Below, piece after piece: positions 61,342 to 64,000 of a stretch of 64,000 nucleotides of DNA; position 1 is the first letter of the stretch; every line of letters begins with the position of its first letter. Made by a program: the position numbers and the translations under genes. The stretch is from Corbicula japonica (lineage: Eukaryota; Mollusca; Bivalvia; Venerida; Cyrenidae): contig JAZAYU010000009.1 of assembly GCA_038501625.1 (NCBI GenBank), positions 10,344,396 through 10,408,395 on the forward strand, given 5' to 3'. The notes beneath the pieces were generated by a model, which had not been told where the DNA came from, ran no database searches, and saw only the letters and a program-made list of their open reading frames with translations.

Positions 61342-62492
61342 TTGACTTTGTCCTTGACATCTGTGTGCTCCAAGACCCTAGATCATATTGTCCACAGCAA
61401 GATAATGAAGCACCTAGAGGCTAACAAAATACTCTCTGACCAACAACATGGCTTTCGGAAGAAACGCTCCTGTGACACCAAACTTATCCTCACACTGCAG
61501 GAACTTACCCCTGGACTTGAGGAGGGTGCACAGATAGATGCCATACTCCTCGATTTTAGCAAAGCGTTCGACAAAGTGCCACACCAGCGATTGTCCATCA
61601 AGCTGCGTCACAACGGCATCCATGGCAACCTTTTCAACTGGATTAAAAGCTTTCTCTCCAACAGGTCCTTGTTAAGGGTCACTCATCTCAGATTGCAGAT
61701 GACAGTGTATTGTAGAGGAAGATCAAGACCCCGGAGGACTCAGTTAAACTACAGGATGACCTAAACCACCTACATAAGCGGGAAAAAGACTGGCAGATGT
61801 CCTGCAATCCATCTAAATGTGAAGTTATACACATTACCAGGAAGAGGAACCCGGTCAATGCTACTTACAGCATCCATGGCCACAACCTTGCAATTGTCAA
61901 AGGTGGAAAGTACCTTGGAGTGAACATCTCAGACAACATGAGTTGGAATGCCCACATTGATGCCACAGCCAAGAAAGTCAACAACAATCTATCATTCTTA
62001 AGGAGAAACCTCACCAGATGCCCACAAGATATTAAAGCACAGTGCTATACAAGCCTGGTGAGACCAATCCTAGAATATGCATCGGCTGCTTGGGACCCTT
62101 ACACCACCAAGAACATCCAACAGCTGTTAGCGGTACAGAGACTCGCTGCTAGGTTTGTCACAGGAGACTGTAAGACAACTAGCAGCACCAGCAACATGAT
62201 AAAGGAGCTTGGTTGGGAACCCCTAAAACAAAGGAGGAAATACACCAGAACAGTGATGATGTACCGCATCATATACGGACTTGTAGATATCACTGCCACT
62301 ACATATCTACGCCCATCATCTCTTTCAACAAGAGGACACACTCTTCGGTACATGGTGCCCTACTGCAGAACAGACGTCTATAGTAATTCCTTTTTTCCAG
62401 CCGGTATCCGCTATTGGAACAGTCTCCCAGAGCATGTCGCCACAGCCCAGACCTTGGAAACCTTTAAGTCAGGGTTGGCTGCCTTCCAATAG
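61342..62492 (+). pseudogene. LINE (Jockey/CR1-like) reverse transcriptase remnant
   Basis: The 5' end is truncated: coding sense begins with LSLTSVCSKTLDHIVHSKIM, then DQQHGFRKKRSC and the RT block LLDFSKAFDKVPH (about 61,549-61,587). After LSNRS (61,660) about 100 or more residues are missing, and reading resumes in another frame at IADDSVL (61,692), which holds the catalytic ADD. A TAG follows directly (61,713-61,715). The rest is open to 62,492 with the usual LINE thumb and C-terminal blocks (KYLGVNISDNMSW; LEYASAAWDPY; FFPAGIRYWNSLP). No endonuclease remains. It lies ~300 bp upstream of the HSP70-12 start and replaces copy A homology there. Confidence 0.9.
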
Positions 62493-62609
62493 TTATGTAC
62501 AGACCCCTGCTTTTATCAGTTTTTATACGTGCACTTGTTCGCCTCACAACCACCTTGTTCATAGTTCACATATGCGACGATGCTCCAGAGAGAGCCTTGA
62601 ATATTAACG

Positions 62610-62655
62610 GAAGAAGAAGAAGAAGAAGAAGAAGAAGAAGAAGAAGAAGAAGAAA
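62610..62655 (+). repeat. (GAA)n tail of the LINE
   Basis: About 45 bp of GAA directly after the LINE 3' end (ACGGAAGAAG...), consistent with the microsatellite tail some non-LTR elements carry instead of poly(A). Confidence 0.8.
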
Positions 62656-64000
62656 AACATCCTATCAGAACGGTATGTACCCAAATAATGAGAATCGCGG
62701 ATAATGATAGATTGTGAGTATAATGATAGATCGCCAGATCGGAGAAAACAGCATGGATAGGTTAGTTACTGTATGAATTTCATGTTATTGTGATATTATA
62801 CTATCTTTTGCAATAGATAACAATCAAGCGATGTCCTACCCTTCCTCTAATACCCATACATTTGGAATTGGCCGCCAGATAAAGTAAAAAACAGGAAAAT
62901 GATCACGCAACATCCCAGATTTCTACAAAAATCTTCATATTATGCCCATTAAAAATAAATTTAAACGTGTTTCTGTAAACGACACTGCTGTTATCAAAGC
63001 CCAAACATCGACAATAAACATGCCACCCCGCTTTAGCCAGTATTATGAGTATATTGCTTAACAAACGTCTTTTTTCAGAGGCACCTGAAGCAAATTGGAT
63101 AACGGAGATTCGCGTAGAAAAAGTCAAAGGATAACGTAAATTCATGGCTGGATAATGGTAAAGCTTCCCGTTTGTCAACCTAATTACTATTTATTCTATG
63201 CTTTTTTGCATATTCCATCTCTTTCCGCAAACTGCTATCTTTATGAAACAATACCACCAGCCCTACTGACAAGATAAATGACCCATTTATCTCAATGATC
63301 TCCCGAAATAGCCTAATTTCATTCTGTCCCGAAGGCATCAACTATAAGAACTAACCCAAAGCCTCTTAACACCCGGGTTAAGCGAATCTGTAATTGGCGG
63401 TGATAAATACATTAGTTAATTACTATAACTATTATGGTCTAAGGAGCACGTGACTGTTTAGGCTATAGACCACTAATTCAAATCCGATAGACTTCTTGAC
63501 TGTTTGACTGCTTTGCATATCTCTACTTCAGCAATTAAGCTGATTTTAAACTGATAAATACTGAGAATGAGTCTTATAGATTTCCACTTAAACATTTCAT
63601 CACATTCTGTTGGGTCAACCATTAAAATCTTACATATATAACAACATAGAGACACATTAAAATCCCACTTTCATCATAGCATGAACGGTCATTTTTTCTC
63701 CATTTAAGCCAGAAGTGTATCATCTTGGTTGCGGAACGTTGTTTACAATCTTTCAATACTTGCTATTTTTAAAAGTAATATATTTATAGCTTTCTGTACC
63801 AGTTTAGACATCTGCTGGATAATCGATGTTAGTGACTGTTAATCGGTTTGTTAATCGATTTTGTTAATTTAAATAATTTTATGCGGATGCAAACAAAGCT
63901 TTGTGAATACTTATTAGCATATTTCTTAATTGGTTACGAAATTTAACGCATTAAGCATTGACTCAATAAGTGAGGTTTGATATTGTGGTTTCGTTTTGCT
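62656..64000. other. No recognisable content
   Basis: AT-rich sequence. Frames of 60-91 codons (for example 62,903-63,178 minus) show no domain, splice context or repeat relationship to the rest of the window. Confidence 0.35.

Overview
The window looks like nuclear DNA of a mollusc, most likely a bivalve. This is inferred, not proven. It is AT-rich and intron-bearing, with one intact six-exon gene of the HSP70-12 (HSPA12) family, which is greatly expanded in bivalves. Most of the rest is repeats: a Ty3/Gypsy LTR element, a LINE fragment, foldback elements and many 145-175 bp tandem-array elements. No prokaryotic or organellar signals were seen.

Layout. (1) Positions 1-14,300 ('copy A') hold the 3' part of a plus-strand gene at 1-846. 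Its protein has an HxE ... PC-x6-C layout resembling AID/APOBEC-type deaminases. Facing it on the minus strand is a dead HSP70-12 gene (7,151-14,073). A 1.2-kb TIR element (5,721-6,940) lies between them. (2) 14,350-17,400 is a three-copy diverged tandem repeat. (3) 18,771-31,143 is a 12.4-kb Ty3/Gypsy element with about 1.19-kb LTRs, a GCAG target duplication, a tRNA-Leu-type primer site, broken gag and pol, and an extra zinc-finger reading frame after integrase. (4) 31,270-42,210 is a repeat field: five or more array elements with terminal hairpins, a (TATGG)n satellite, a 689-bp palindrome flanked by TTAA, and four copies of a palindromic MITE. (5) 42,318-44,070 is a decayed minus-strand gene with a CENP-B-type DNA-binding domain. 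(6) 44,443-61,280 ('copy B') is a second, diverged copy of segment A. Here the deaminase-like gene is broken and has lost its PC...C region, while the HSP70-12 gene (53,444-61,042) is intact. Its second intron carries a 2.5-kb foldback element (56,816-59,341). (7) 61,342-62,655 is a truncated LINE ending in (GAA)n. (8) 62,656-64,000 has nothing recognisable.

The main story is an old segmental duplication of a convergent gene pair (deaminase-like and HSP70-12-like) whose two copies decayed reciprocally: A kept the deaminase-like frame and lost HSP70, and B did the reverse. Insertions present in only one copy (5,721-6,940 in A; 56,816-59,341 in B) can be read directly against the empty site in the other.
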